DNA from: an uncultured Truepera sp.
Lineage (GTDB): Bacteria; Deinococcota; Deinococci; Deinococcales; Trueperaceae
DNA: 41,834 nt
Assembly (NCBI GenBank): GCA_902806425.1
Contig: CADCWP010000035.1
Span: 1-41,834, forward strand
Direction: 5' to 3'
The notes below the pieces were generated by a model. That model was not told where the DNA came from, did no database searches, and saw nothing but the letters and a program-made list of their open reading frames with translations. Positions 16,739 to 24,045 of the stretch are shown piece by piece (the stretch's first letter is position 1; each line of letters starts with the position of its first letter). Position numbers and translations under genes: made by a program.

Positions 16739-17356
16739 TTACAACCCGGCGCGGGCGTCGGCGGCCCTTCGCAAGGCCAGTTCGGGGTCCACTCCGGCGG
16801 CGCGGGCGTAGTCGACGACCGCTAAAAGAAGTTCACCGACGGCCTCTTCGGTTAGCGTGGGTTGGGTGGGCTCCAGCGCCCTCACCACAGCCTCCGCCCC
16901 ACCCGGCTCCCACCCCAACTTTTTGCCCAACTCGGCGGCGCGCATAAGCGCGGGCAGGCCGCGTGGTACCCGGTCGGCGGGAGACAGCTCGGTTCCGCCC
17001 CGCTCCTCACGCTTGATCCGGTCCCAGTTGCGCTTCACCTCATCCGCGCCTGTCACCTGCACCCCCTCGAAGATGTGCGGGTGACGCCGGACGAGCTTGC
17101 CGACGATGCTCGCCTCGATGTGCTCATACCCGAAGGTCCCAGCCTCCTCCGCGACAACCGCGTGGAAAGCAACCTGTAAGAGCACGTCCCCGAGTTCGTC
17201 GGCCATGATCATGGGGTCGGCGGTAGCGAGGGCGTCTACGGCTTCGGCGGCCTCCTCGAGCAAGTAGGGCCGCAAACTCTCGTGCGTCTGCTCGCGGTCC
17301 CAGGGGCAGCCGTCCGGGGCGCGAAGCCGTCTCATCGTCTCTAAAAGTTTCTTCAT
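16739..17356 (-). CDS. mazG: MazG-type nucleoside triphosphate pyrophosphohydrolase
   Basis: A 205-residue single-domain MazG. Typical landmarks are LRAPDGCPWDREQTHESLRP near residue 11, YLLEEAAEAVDAL near 31, DELGDVLLQVAFHA near 53 (the EExxE and ExxD magnesium-binding helices) and KRNWDRIKREER near 108. It hydrolyses (d)NTPs to monophosphates and pyrophosphate, cleaning the nucleotide pool and influencing ppGpp signalling in some bacteria. It is shorter than the two-domain Escherichia coli enzyme (about 263 residues). The ATG lies six bases after a TAAACT box. Confidence 0.93.
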   Translation of the reverse strand: MKKLLETMRRLRAPDGCPWDREQTHESLRPYLLEEAAEAVDALATADPMIMADELGDVLLQVAFHAVVAEEAGTFGYEHIEASIVGKLVRRHPHIFEGVQVTGADEVKRNWDRIKREERGGTELSPADRVPRGLPALMRAAELGKKLGWEPGGAEAVVRALEPTQPTLTEEAVGELLLAVVDYARAAGVDPELALRRAADARAGL

Positions 17357-17362
17357 AGGGCC

Positions 17363-17368
17363 AGTTTA
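17363..17368 (-). promoter_or_regulatory. -10 box of a probable leaderless promoter (mazG)
   Basis: TAAACT ends six bases before the ATG on the minus strand. Confidence 0.5.
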
Positions 17369-17543
17369 GAGGGTCCGGCCCCCCTGCACCGATAGCTGGG
17401 TTCAAGTCAACCACTCGAGAGAATGCGTAGGCGCTAAGGGGGTTGTTTCCCATCAAAACGTCATCGACGCAGCGGCCTCCGGTAAACGCGTAGTTGCGCG
17501 CGGTGCAGTCCGGCTCGGGCAACGTGAAGACACCCTGTAGTCG

Positions 17544-18377
17544 TTACGGCGTAGCGACCGCCACCTCTGCGTCCTCCAACCCAACAAGCTCCTTAGGTAG
17601 CGGCTGCTCGGTGACCCAAGCCCGGACGGTCTGAGCAAACAGCTCGGGCGCTTCGCCGCTCCAACCGTGGCCTAAACCTGGCACGACGTACCCCTGGGCG
17701 TCGGGCAAAACGGCGGTGAGGCGCGGGACCGACTCGCGGATGAGCGCCTGCTCGCGCTCGCCCGCGATGACTAAGGTCGGGCAGGTGATGCGGTCGACTT
17801 CTGCTGGGAGGCCGAATCGCATAAGCTCACGCCCAATGCTCAAGTAAGCCCACCGTGACATCGCCTTGGCGCTCCGGCGGTAGCCTGCGTAGTGCACCTC
17901 GGGGATGCGAAGACCTCGGGCGTTCGCCTTCAAAAAAGCGTCCGTCTTGAGAAAGGGCAGCATCATGTAGCCCATGAGCCCCATAACCCTGGCGTTCGGG
18001 AAGGGCAGCACGTTCACGCCCGAAAGCACCGCCCGGTCCACGCGCTCCGGAAAGTGCTCCGTAAGGCGCAAGCCCACATACGCGCCGAGCGACAAGCCGA
18101 CGACATACACCGGGCCTTCTGCCTTCCGAGCGACAAGCTCGGCCAGCAGCTTCACGGTCTCGTCCAGCGACCGCCACGGCACGGTGTTGCTCGCCCCGTG
18201 GCCGGGTAAATCGGGAATGAGCAGGTGAAAGTCGCTGAGCAGTTCCGCCTGCCGCTCCCACATCCAACCACTCGTAGCGACCGCGTGGAGGAGTAGTAGC
18301 GTCGGTGCGCCGGGCGTGCCCGCCTCGGTGACGTGCAGCCGGGGGCTGTCGTCGGGTGTATAAGTAGGCGCTGTCAT
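17544..18377 (-). CDS. Alpha/beta hydrolase
   Basis: A 277-residue alpha/beta-hydrolase fold protein. The oxyanion-hole region LLLLHAVATSGWMWERQ is near residue 27. DLPGHGASN follows, then the nucleophile elbow GLSLGA with Ser96, and the late GLGHGWSGEAPELF with His237. The usual acid position (TLVIAGEREQAL, near 201-212) has Glu-Arg-Glu where relatives often have Asp, so the acid may be shifted. No signal peptide. Substrate unknown: ester, lactone or similar. ATG at 18377 sits five bases after TAAGAT, so it is probably leaderless. Confidence 0.85.
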   Translation of the reverse strand: MTAPTYTPDDSPRLHVTEAGTPGAPTLLLLHAVATSGWMWERQAELLSDFHLLIPDLPGHGASNTVPWRSLDETVKLLAELVARKAEGPVYVVGLSLGAYVGLRLTEHFPERVDRAVLSGVNVLPFPNARVMGLMGYMMLPFLKTDAFLKANARGLRIPEVHYAGYRRSAKAMSRWAYLSIGRELMRFGLPAEVDRITCPTLVIAGEREQALIRESVPRLTAVLPDAQGYVVPGLGHGWSGEAPELFAQTVRAWVTEQPLPKELVGLEDAEVAVATP

Positions 18378-18382
18378 GCTGC

Positions 18383-18388
18383 ATCTTA
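18383..18388 (-). promoter_or_regulatory. -10 box of a probable leaderless promoter (alpha/beta hydrolase)
   Basis: TAAGAT ends five bases before the ATG. TTGCTT upstream at a 15-nt spacing is a possible -35. Confidence 0.45.
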
Positions 18389-18403
18389 GTTCAATGAGCG
18401 TAT

Positions 18404-18437
18404 AAGCAACGAGTTAAGGTGTTTACTCACTGCTCGT
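18404..18437. repeat. Dispersed intergenic repeat, copy 2
   Basis: AAGCAACGAGT-T-AAGG, TTTAC and TCACTGCTC repeat the blocks found at 1365-1412, with a shorter gap. It covers the last codons and stop of pgeF and the start of the following gap; GAGT and ACTC ends could pair. Confidence 0.4.
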
Positions 18438-19197
18438 AGTCAAACCTTCGTTGCTTCTGAATTATCGCCCAGTGTCGCCCGGTCCTCCCGTCGTCGCGGC
18501 GGTGCGAGTAAAAGCGCGCCGGGTCGCCGTAGGTGCAAAGGCCGCTCTCCCACACGTTCGCAGGCTGTACCCCATCTTTTAGCAGCAGCCAGCGGTTGGC
18601 GGCGGCAACGTCCAGGAGAAACCGTCCGGTGCCGTCCGGGGTGGCGACGTGTTCGGGAAACCCGGCACCTAGAAACGCGGCGACGACCTCCGCCCCGACT
18701 TGGTAGTTGGCTGCCAGGATGGAGGGACCGAAGGCGACCTGCACGTCGGCGGGGTCGGTACCGTAAAGCGTCGCCATCTTCACCAGCGTCTTCCCCGCAA
18801 TCCCTTCCACCGTCCCGCGCCAACCGCAGTGCGCCGCCCCGACCGCGCCCGTCACCGGATCGTAAAAGAGCACCGGCAGACAGTCGGCAGTGCTGACCAC
18901 GAGCACCAGCCCCTTTATATCCGTGACGGCGGCATCGGCCTCCTCCTCGAACCAGCTCGGACGACCGATAAGGACGCGCGCGCCGTGAACCTGACTAAAC
19001 GCGCACACCCCGGTCTTATCAACCCCGAAAGCGGCGAGCACCCGGCGGCGATTCTCGGTTACGGGCGCTTCGTTGTCACCACTCGAGAGGCCTAGATTGA
19101 GACTCTCATAGGGTGCGCCGCTGACCCCGCCCGTCCGGGTGGTAAAGCCGTGCGGCACAGCTAGGTTGGGTGCGCGAATAAGGTCCAAGGCATTCAC
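18427..19197 (-). CDS. pgeF: Peptidoglycan editing factor PgeF (laccase-domain, YfiH family)
   Basis: A 256-residue multicopper-polyphenol-oxidoreductase-fold protein. Members remove wrongly incorporated amino acids from peptidoglycan precursors and are also reported as purine nucleoside phosphorylases. The metal/catalytic set is present: QVHGA with His71, TADCLPV with Cys106 and AAHCGWRG with His123. HGFTTRTGGVS near the start and FGPSI in the middle are typical. GTG at 19197 is chosen because family similarity begins there and because it overlaps the stop of the DoxX-like gene (TAGTG). An upstream TTG/ATG extension of 37 residues lies inside the neighbouring gene. Confidence 0.92.
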   Translation of the reverse strand: MNALDLIRAPNLAVPHGFTTRTGGVSGAPYESLNLGLSSGDNEAPVTENRRRVLAAFGVDKTGVCAFSQVHGARVLIGRPSWFEEEADAAVTDIKGLVLVVSTADCLPVLFYDPVTGAVGAAHCGWRGTVEGIAGKTLVKMATLYGTDPADVQVAFGPSILAANYQVGAEVVAAFLGAGFPEHVATPDGTGRFLLDVAAANRWLLLKDGVQPANVWESGLCTYGDPARFYSHRRDDGRTGRHWAIIQKQRRFDYEQ

Positions 19198-19565
19198 TAG
19201 GCGTCCTCGGCGAGCCACACGAACATGACGATGAGGACGAACTGAAACGCCAGACGCCAAAAGAGTAGAAACGGCGCGATAGCCTCCGCGCCAACGTCCG
19301 CGGGGCAAAAGAGCATGTGCAGGTGCACCGGCAAGAACGCCACCATCAGGAGGGCCAGCCCGTAGGCCGCCCGCCGCCGGAAGCGCCTCAGGGGGAGCCC
19401 CAAGCCGCCCAGAACTTCCAACACGCCGCTCAGGAGCACCCAGAAAAGCGGTGCGGGAAAGTACGGCGGCATGATCGGCGTGTAAAATCCGGGACGGACG
19501 AAGTGCAGCGCACCCAGCACGATAAACAGGAGACCGACAACGATTCGCACGGGTTGTTTGGGCAT
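19197..19565 (-). CDS. DoxX-like small membrane protein
   Basis: 122 residues with four predicted membrane helices (IVVGLLFIVLGALHFV; FWVLLSGVLEVLGGLGL; YGLALLMVAFLPVHLHMLF; FQFVLIVMFVWLA). This is the DoxX/DoxD-like layout, including the HF and GxxEVxGG positions. No known activity can be assigned. The ATG overlaps the stop of the GIY-YIG gene (TGATG) and GAGG lies upstream, so it is translated within an operon with pgeF. Confidence 0.75.
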   Translation of the reverse strand: MPKQPVRIVVGLLFIVLGALHFVRPGFYTPIMPPYFPAPLFWVLLSGVLEVLGGLGLPLRRFRRRAAYGLALLMVAFLPVHLHMLFCPADVGAEAIAPFLLFWRLAFQFVLIVMFVWLAEDA

Positions 19566-19837
19566 CAGGACCTCAACAGATTGGTGGTTTGGGCAAGGAG
19601 GCGGAGCTTTTTTTGTCTCGGGTACCGCTTGATGGCGGCCTCGCGCCTGAGCGCCTCCGAATGGCCCGCAGCGACCTCTAAGTAGACGAGTTCGCCGGGG
19701 CCGTTTAGGCGTAGGTACGCCGCGCCGCGCCCGGCATTGTGGGCTTTCAGGCGGCGCGCGACGTCGGTCGTGACGCCCGTATAGAGCGCCCCGTTCCGGC
19801 AGCGCAACATATAAACCTGCCAGCTAGAGCCGTTCAC
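19565..19837 (-). CDS. GIY-YIG domain protein (YhbQ/UPF0213 type)
   Basis: 90 residues consisting of one GIY-YIG nuclease module: WQVYMLRCRNGALYTGVTTD (the GIY and YIG strands, here VYM and YTG), VARRLKAHNAGRGAAYLR with the conserved Arg and His, and LVYLEVAAGHSEALRREAAI with the catalytic Glu position. Stand-alone members of this size are linked to DNA processing, but many are uncharacterised. GTG at 19837 gives the complete domain; the open frame extends much further upstream but only as a shadow of the DUF1684 gene, which it overlaps by 14 nt. Confidence 0.82.
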   Translation of the reverse strand: MNGSSWQVYMLRCRNGALYTGVTTDVARRLKAHNAGRGAAYLRLNGPGELVYLEVAAGHSEALRREAAIKRYPRQKKLRLLAQTTNLLRS

Positions 19838-20324
19838 CGGCGTAGACAGGCACCGGGAGCCGGTTTTCAGCGGGCGGCAGCGGGCAGCGGTAGCGCGCAG
19901 AGTAGGCGCAAAAGGGCGCATACGCGTAGTTGAAGTCGAGCAAGACGCGCCCATCCGGGAGAAGGTCAGCCTCGAGGTAGCGTCCCGCCGCGTAGGTCTG
20001 GGTGCCGCTGGTCGCGTCTTGAAACGGTATAAAAAACCGCTGGCTGTCCCCAAACGTCGGCCGGAAGAGTGTCAGCGCGCACGGCTGGCCTCCCAACTCA
20101 AACATCGCGCGGGCTACGCGCAAATACGGCTGCTCGTCACCGGTGCTCGTCGCTAACAGCGAGACCTCACGCGCTTTCATGGGCTCGAGTGCCGCCATAA
20201 CGACGTGCGCCTCTGACGGCGGGTAGTAGAGGAGCCCTGGAAACGTCGCATCTTCAACCGGCGAGTTGGGACCTTCTCTAAAATACGCATCTTTCTCAGC
20301 GCGAAAGCGGGCGAGCGCGGTCAT
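19824..20324 (-). CDS. DUF1684 family protein
   Basis: A 166-residue protein ending in the family's diagnostic motif DFNYAYAPFCAYSARYRCPL followed by PPAENRLPVPVYAGE. Residues near 105-125 read FIPFQDATSGTQTYAAGRYL, also typical. The molecular function of DUF1684 proteins is not established. It lacks a signal peptide, though some relatives are exported. It is the first gene of a four-gene overlapping set ending with pgeF, so all four are probably co-expressed. ATG follows GAGGCGAG, and a TATGCT box lies eight bases upstream. Confidence 0.85.
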   Translation of the reverse strand: MTALARFRAEKDAYFREGPNSPVEDATFPGLLYYPPSEAHVVMAALEPMKAREVSLLATSTGDEQPYLRVARAMFELGGQPCALTLFRPTFGDSQRFFIPFQDATSGTQTYAAGRYLEADLLPDGRVLLDFNYAYAPFCAYSARYRCPLPPAENRLPVPVYAGERL

Positions 20325-20332
20325 CTCGCCTC

Positions 20333-20338
20333 AGCATA
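20333..20338 (-). promoter_or_regulatory. -10 box for the DUF1684-to-pgeF operon
   Basis: TATGCT ends eight bases before the ATG, so the transcript is leaderless or nearly so. Confidence 0.4.
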
Positions 20339-20397
20339 CACGACCTCTCAGCTTCGGCTTATCCGCTCTCGTCCCTTACGTGCGACAATAAAAGGCG

Positions 20398-21765
20398 ATG
20401 CGACAGCCTAATTTGCGGGGTCACCTCGCCGTACTCGCGCTCTTAATCACACCTCTCACCTCGGCTCAAGGGGTCCAACTAGCCGACGCCGTCACCCCCG
20501 AGGGCGTCCGCACGCATATGGCCGCGTTTCAGCGGATCGCGGACGAGCATAACGGCACCCGCGCCGCCGCGACACCCGGCTACGCGGCTTCGGCGCGCTA
20601 CGTAGAGAGGACGTTGCAACGAGCGGGCTACCGGGTGCGGTTCCAACCCTTTACAATCACGTTCAGCAAAACCTTGGCCGAAACGGGTCGCACGGTAAGG
20701 GACGGCAGCATAGACCTCTCCCCCGTCGTGATGGAGGGCTCACTCAACACCCCGGCGTCCGGACTGCAAGCACGGCTGACGGTACCGACCGACCCGCTCG
20801 GCTGCGCGCCGGAAGACTTTGCGGGGGCGCGGGGAACCGTCGTGGTAGTAGAACGCGGGGTGTGCACCTTCGGCGTCAAATCACAGAACGCGGCCCAGGC
20901 CGGGGCGAGGGCCGTCCTCGTCTACAACAGCGCCGCGGAGCCCGCTACAGAAGCCTTTAGCGGCTCGCTCGGCGACGCGCCCGTCACCGAAACCGTACCG
21001 ACGGCCGGGCTGACGCGGGCTGTAGGCGCTCAGCTTTTGGAGCAACTGGAGCGCGGCGTGGTCCGAGTCGCTTTGGACCTGCGCGTCTCACGGGAGCAGC
21101 GCCAGACGGCCAACGTCATCGCGGAAAGCTCTGCAAGCACCAGCCCGGTTGTGATGGTCGGCGCACACCTGGATTCGGTGCCGGAGGGGCCGGGGATCAA
21201 CGACAACGGCAGCGGCAGCGCGCTGGTGCTCGAGCTGGCCCTTGAGCTCGCCCAAACAGGTGACGTAGGCAGGGTGCGGTTCGCCTTCTGGGGCGCTGAG
21301 GAGCTGGGCCTGCTGGGGTCGGAGCACTACGTCTCGGAACTTTCCCCCGCCGAACTAGGGAGCATTCGCGCGTACCTCAACTTCGATATGGTCAGCTCAC
21401 CCAACGCCGCGCCCTTTGTCTACGGCGACCCGGCGCTGACCGCGCTTTTTAGGGAAACCTTCGCTGCCCAGAACCTGACGCTGCTCCCCGACAGCATCGG
21501 AGGCGCGTCCGATCACGCGCCGTTCGAGGCGGCGGGCGTGCCCGTCGCGGGACTTTTTAGCGGCGCGAGCGGCACCAAATCGCCCTCCGAGGCGCGCAGC
21601 TACGGAGGGCGAGCCGGTTCGGCCTATGACAGCTGCTACCACCAAGCCTGCGACACCTTAACGGGTACCGCTACGCCCACCGCCGAACGTTATCTGGACC
21701 TCATGGCCGACGCCGCCGCGGACGCGCTGCAAAGCCTTTTGCGTAGTGAGCTGGCTGTGCGGTAG
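20398..21765 (+). CDS. Exported M28-family aminopeptidase with PA domain
   Basis: A 455-residue secreted metallopeptidase. Residues 1-23 are a signal peptide (LTSA|QGVQ). A protease-associated insert at about 135-225 contains VVVVERGVCTFGVKSQNAAQ and AVLVYNSA. The zinc domain has VGAHLDSVPEGPGINDNGSG (His257 and the following aspartate), FWGAEELGLLGSEHYV with the Glu-Glu pair, YLNFDMVSSPN and ASDHAPFEAAG. YDSCYHQACDT near the end supplies the last His and a likely disulfide. This matches Streptomyces-type aminopeptidases that trim N-terminal residues from peptides in the periplasm or medium. The ATG is preceded by AAAAGG. Confidence 0.92.
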   Translation: MRQPNLRGHLAVLALLITPLTSAQGVQLADAVTPEGVRTHMAAFQRIADEHNGTRAAATPGYAASARYVERTLQRAGYRVRFQPFTITFSKTLAETGRTVRDGSIDLSPVVMEGSLNTPASGLQARLTVPTDPLGCAPEDFAGARGTVVVVERGVCTFGVKSQNAAQAGARAVLVYNSAAEPATEAFSGSLGDAPVTETVPTAGLTRAVGAQLLEQLERGVVRVALDLRVSREQRQTANVIAESSASTSPVVMVGAHLDSVPEGPGINDNGSGSALVLELALELAQTGDVGRVRFAFWGAEELGLLGSEHYVSELSPAELGSIRAYLNFDMVSSPNAAPFVYGDPALTALFRETFAAQNLTLLPDSIGGASDHAPFEAAGVPVAGLFSGASGTKSPSEARSYGGRAGSAYDSCYHQACDTLTGTATPTAERYLDLMADAAADALQSLLRSELAVR

Positions 21766-21846
21766 CGAGCGCGTGTTCAGGCCAAAATGCTTTCGCTACT
21801 TCGGCCGCGTATCCCACCTTACCTAGCTTCGGTGCCAAGTTCGTCA

Positions 21847-21868
21847 TAATGATAACGTGTTATCATTA
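21847..21868. promoter_or_regulatory. 22-bp operator-like palindrome upstream of the flavoprotein gene
   Basis: Perfect 10-bp arms TAATGATAAC and GTTATCATTA flank a GT centre in an otherwise GC-rich region. TATCAT inside the right arm could be a -10 box. The size and symmetry resemble TetR- or MarR-type operators. No regulator gene is adjacent. Confidence 0.65.
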
Positions 21869-22032
21869 AAGCCTTGCTACAAGACGCTTCACGCCGTTCC
21901 GACTGTGCGGTGCACTTGCTCCCGTTGCCTTTACAAGCTTCAAGACTCGAGCTAGACGCTACTCCTAGAACTGCCCACGAAGGCAAGCCGATGTTGCTTG
22001 TCACCATCTAGCAATTGTTTTTAGGAGTAGCC

Positions 22033-22968
22033 ATGAACCCCTTACACGTGGATGTCGCCGTTATCGGCGGCAGTAACGCCGGACTGAGCGCCGCCCTCAC
22101 CCTTGGCCGCGCGCGCCGCAGCGTCGCCCTAATCGACGACGGCACCCCCCGCAACGCACCCGCGGGCCACGCCCACAACATCTACACCCGCGACGGCACC
22201 CCGCCTGATGAGTTGCGCCGCATCGGACGGGAGCAGCTCGAGCCTTACGGCGTTCGTTTACTCAACACCCGCGTGACCAAAGCAGGAGGCAGTAAAGGGG
22301 TATTTCAGCTCGCTTTAGCCGCCGGTGAACCGCTCTCTGCCGAGCGCGTGCTGCTGGCTACCGGCGTGTCGGACGATCTTCCCAACATACCGGGCTTGCG
22401 CGAGTTGTGGGGAAAAAGCGTGTTTACCTGCCCCTACTGCCACGGCTGGGAAGTCCGGGACGCGCCGCTCGCCGTTTTAGGTGACGGCGACACAGGTTAT
22501 GGGTACGCCCGCATGATCCAAAACTGGAGCCGTGATCTCGTCCTGATCACAGGCGAAAACACAACCCTGACCGACGACCAGCTCAATGACCTTGAGGCGC
22601 GGAGTATAGGGGTCGTCGAGGCCGAAGTCACCGAGTATGAGCGCCGGGGCGGTGAACTGAGCACCCTGCATCTTTCAAATAGCCAGCGTGTGGCACGCCA
22701 AGCTGTTTTCATGCGTCCTCCGATGAGTTTACGTGGTGACCTGCATGAGCAACTTGGCTGTGCCCTGAGTGATGACGGATCACGGATCGTGGCGGACGAG
22801 ATGGGCCAAACAAGTGTGCCGGGCGTTTACGCCGCAGGCGACATGGTAAGTCCGATGCACGCGGTCATTATGGCTGCGGCGAGCGGGGCTAAAGCTGCCG
22901 GGATGATGAATCACGAGCTTGTTATGCAAGCGCCTAGACCTAACGTACAGGCGGTGGCAGCCCCGTAG
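22033..22968 (+). CDS. Thioredoxin-reductase-like FAD/NAD(P)-dependent disulfide oxidoreductase
   Basis: A 311-residue flavoprotein of the class II pyridine-nucleotide disulfide oxidoreductase family. It has VAVIGGSNAGLSAALTLG (residues 8-25), GHAHNIYTRDG, LLATGVSDDLPNIPG, and a redox pair Cys133-Cys136 in FTCPYCHGWE. CPYCHGWE differs from the CATC of the true TrxB at 11818 and marks a separate branch that includes enzymes acting on low-molecular-weight or natural-product disulfides. GVYAAGDMVSPMHAVIMAAASG closes the FAD site. ATG at 22033 follows AGGAG; a TTG/GTG six codons earlier is not needed. A strong palindrome lies 165 nt upstream and suggests specific regulation. Confidence 0.88.
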   Translation: MNPLHVDVAVIGGSNAGLSAALTLGRARRSVALIDDGTPRNAPAGHAHNIYTRDGTPPDELRRIGREQLEPYGVRLLNTRVTKAGGSKGVFQLALAAGEPLSAERVLLATGVSDDLPNIPGLRELWGKSVFTCPYCHGWEVRDAPLAVLGDGDTGYGYARMIQNWSRDLVLITGENTTLTDDQLNDLEARSIGVVEAEVTEYERRGGELSTLHLSNSQRVARQAVFMRPPMSLRGDLHEQLGCALSDDGSRIVADEMGQTSVPGVYAAGDMVSPMHAVIMAAASGAKAAGMMNHELVMQAPRPNVQAVAAP

Positions 22969-22989
22969 GTAGTTCGGTTGCATAAGATG

Positions 22990-23022
22990 GTGGGGGCTGA
23001 CTCGATGGAATTCAGCCCCCAC
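22990..23022. terminator. Strong hairpin after the flavoprotein gene
   Basis: Perfect 11-bp stem GTGGGGGCTGA / TCAGCCCCCAC with an 11-nt loop, 22 nt after the stop. There is no T-run, so it may act as a 3' stabiliser or non-canonical terminator. Confidence 0.5.
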
Positions 23023-23201
23023 CCAAACTGCGATGAAGCTGTTACGCCGTGATGGCTGCTGCCTATACGTCAAAACCTCTAGATGGCGCTTTGGCGCTGA
23101 AGGTAGGTTCAACGGGCATTAGCGTTCTTACCAGGTCGCCGACTTTGGGCATCAAGGAGGCCTACGTCACGTTTGCAACCCTGTAGGGCTAGCCACCGCC
23201 T

Positions 23202-23207
23202 TACACT
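23202..23207 (+). promoter_or_regulatory. -10 box of a probable leaderless promoter (YczE-like gene)
   Basis: TACACT ends seven bases before GTG 23215 and supports that start over the TTG at 23173. Confidence 0.5.
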
Positions 23208-23214
23208 GGCTTTC

Positions 23215-23901
23215 GTGGCGCAACGCTTTCTTTCCATCACAAACCCTTTTGTAACATCCCTAGTAACTTTCGACTTCTGGCGCAGAGTAGTTCAGCTCAA
23301 CCTCGGGCTTATGGTTTTCGGCGTCGCCATCTCGCTTATGCTCCGCGCTAACCTGGGCCTCGACCCCTGGTCGGTTCTGCACGAGGGGGTAAGCGGGCTG
23401 ACGGGCCTGTCGTTCGGGCGCACAACCCAGCTCATCGGCCTGGGGCTCATCGTCTTTAATTTCTTTGTGCTGCGTCTGCGACCGGGTTTGGGAACGGCGC
23501 TCAACATGCTTTTGGTCGGCCCCTGGATCGACTTTTTCGGGGCACAATCGTGGATGCCTACCGTCGCGGCGGGCGCGTGGGGCTGGGGTGTCGTGACCTT
23601 TGTCGCGGGCGTCATGCTGATGGGGCTGGCTATCGGCCTCTACATCACAGCAGGATTCGGGGCGGGGCCGCGCGACGACCTGGTGCTCGGAAGTGCACTC
23701 AGACTCAGGCGCAGCGTCCGCGTGACGCGGGGCGGCCTCGAGCTGATGGTGCTGGCTACGGGGTTTTTGCTGGGTGGCGCGGTCGGTTTGGGAACGGTGG
23801 TGTTCGCGGTCCTCATCGGCCCGACAATGCAGTTTTTCTTGCGCGTGTTTGGCTATGAGCGCAAACCGTTAGCGGTGGTCGCTCCAGTAGCCAGCGACTG
23901 A
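23215..23901 (+). CDS. YczE-like integral membrane protein
   Basis: A 228-residue membrane protein with about five helices. LNLGLMVFGVAISLMLRANL followed by GLDPWSVLHEG, GLSFGRTTQLIGLGLIVFNF and AIGLYITAGFGAGPRDDLVLG are the conserved segments of the YczE/YitT-related family (BsYczE). Its biochemical role is unknown; in Bacillus the protein affects surfactin/bacillomycin production. I start at GTG 23215 because of the -10 box spacing; an in-frame TTG 42 nt upstream would add a segment with no family similarity. Confidence 0.8.
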   Translation: MAQRFLSITNPFVTSLVTFDFWRRVVQLNLGLMVFGVAISLMLRANLGLDPWSVLHEGVSGLTGLSFGRTTQLIGLGLIVFNFFVLRLRPGLGTALNMLLVGPWIDFFGAQSWMPTVAAGAWGWGVVTFVAGVMLMGLAIGLYITAGFGAGPRDDLVLGSALRLRRSVRVTRGGLELMVLATGFLLGGAVGLGTVVFAVLIGPTMQFFLRVFGYERKPLAVVAPVASD

Positions 23902-24045
23902 CGCCGGGTCTTTAGACCTACTAAGTGTTCCTGGATAAACGGCGCTTCGGGAAGGCGCGCGTACGCATGTGACCCGCTGAGCGTGACGTCGGTAGGCGAG
24001 AGGGCGTCACGAAACGGGTGTAGGATTGACTTTTGAGGAGGTACC

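Noticed and set aside
17357-17522. Minus-strand frame that reads fairly protein-like (YAFTGGRCVDDVLMGNN)
   Set aside because: It runs out of frame into mazG, I recognise no family, and no ribosome-binding site is evident. It could be a relic, but evidence is too thin.
23052-23187. Plus-strand 44-codon frame starting MAAAYTSKPLDGALALK
   Set aside because: No ribosome-binding site and no similarity. It ends before the YczE-like promoter, so it is likely chance.
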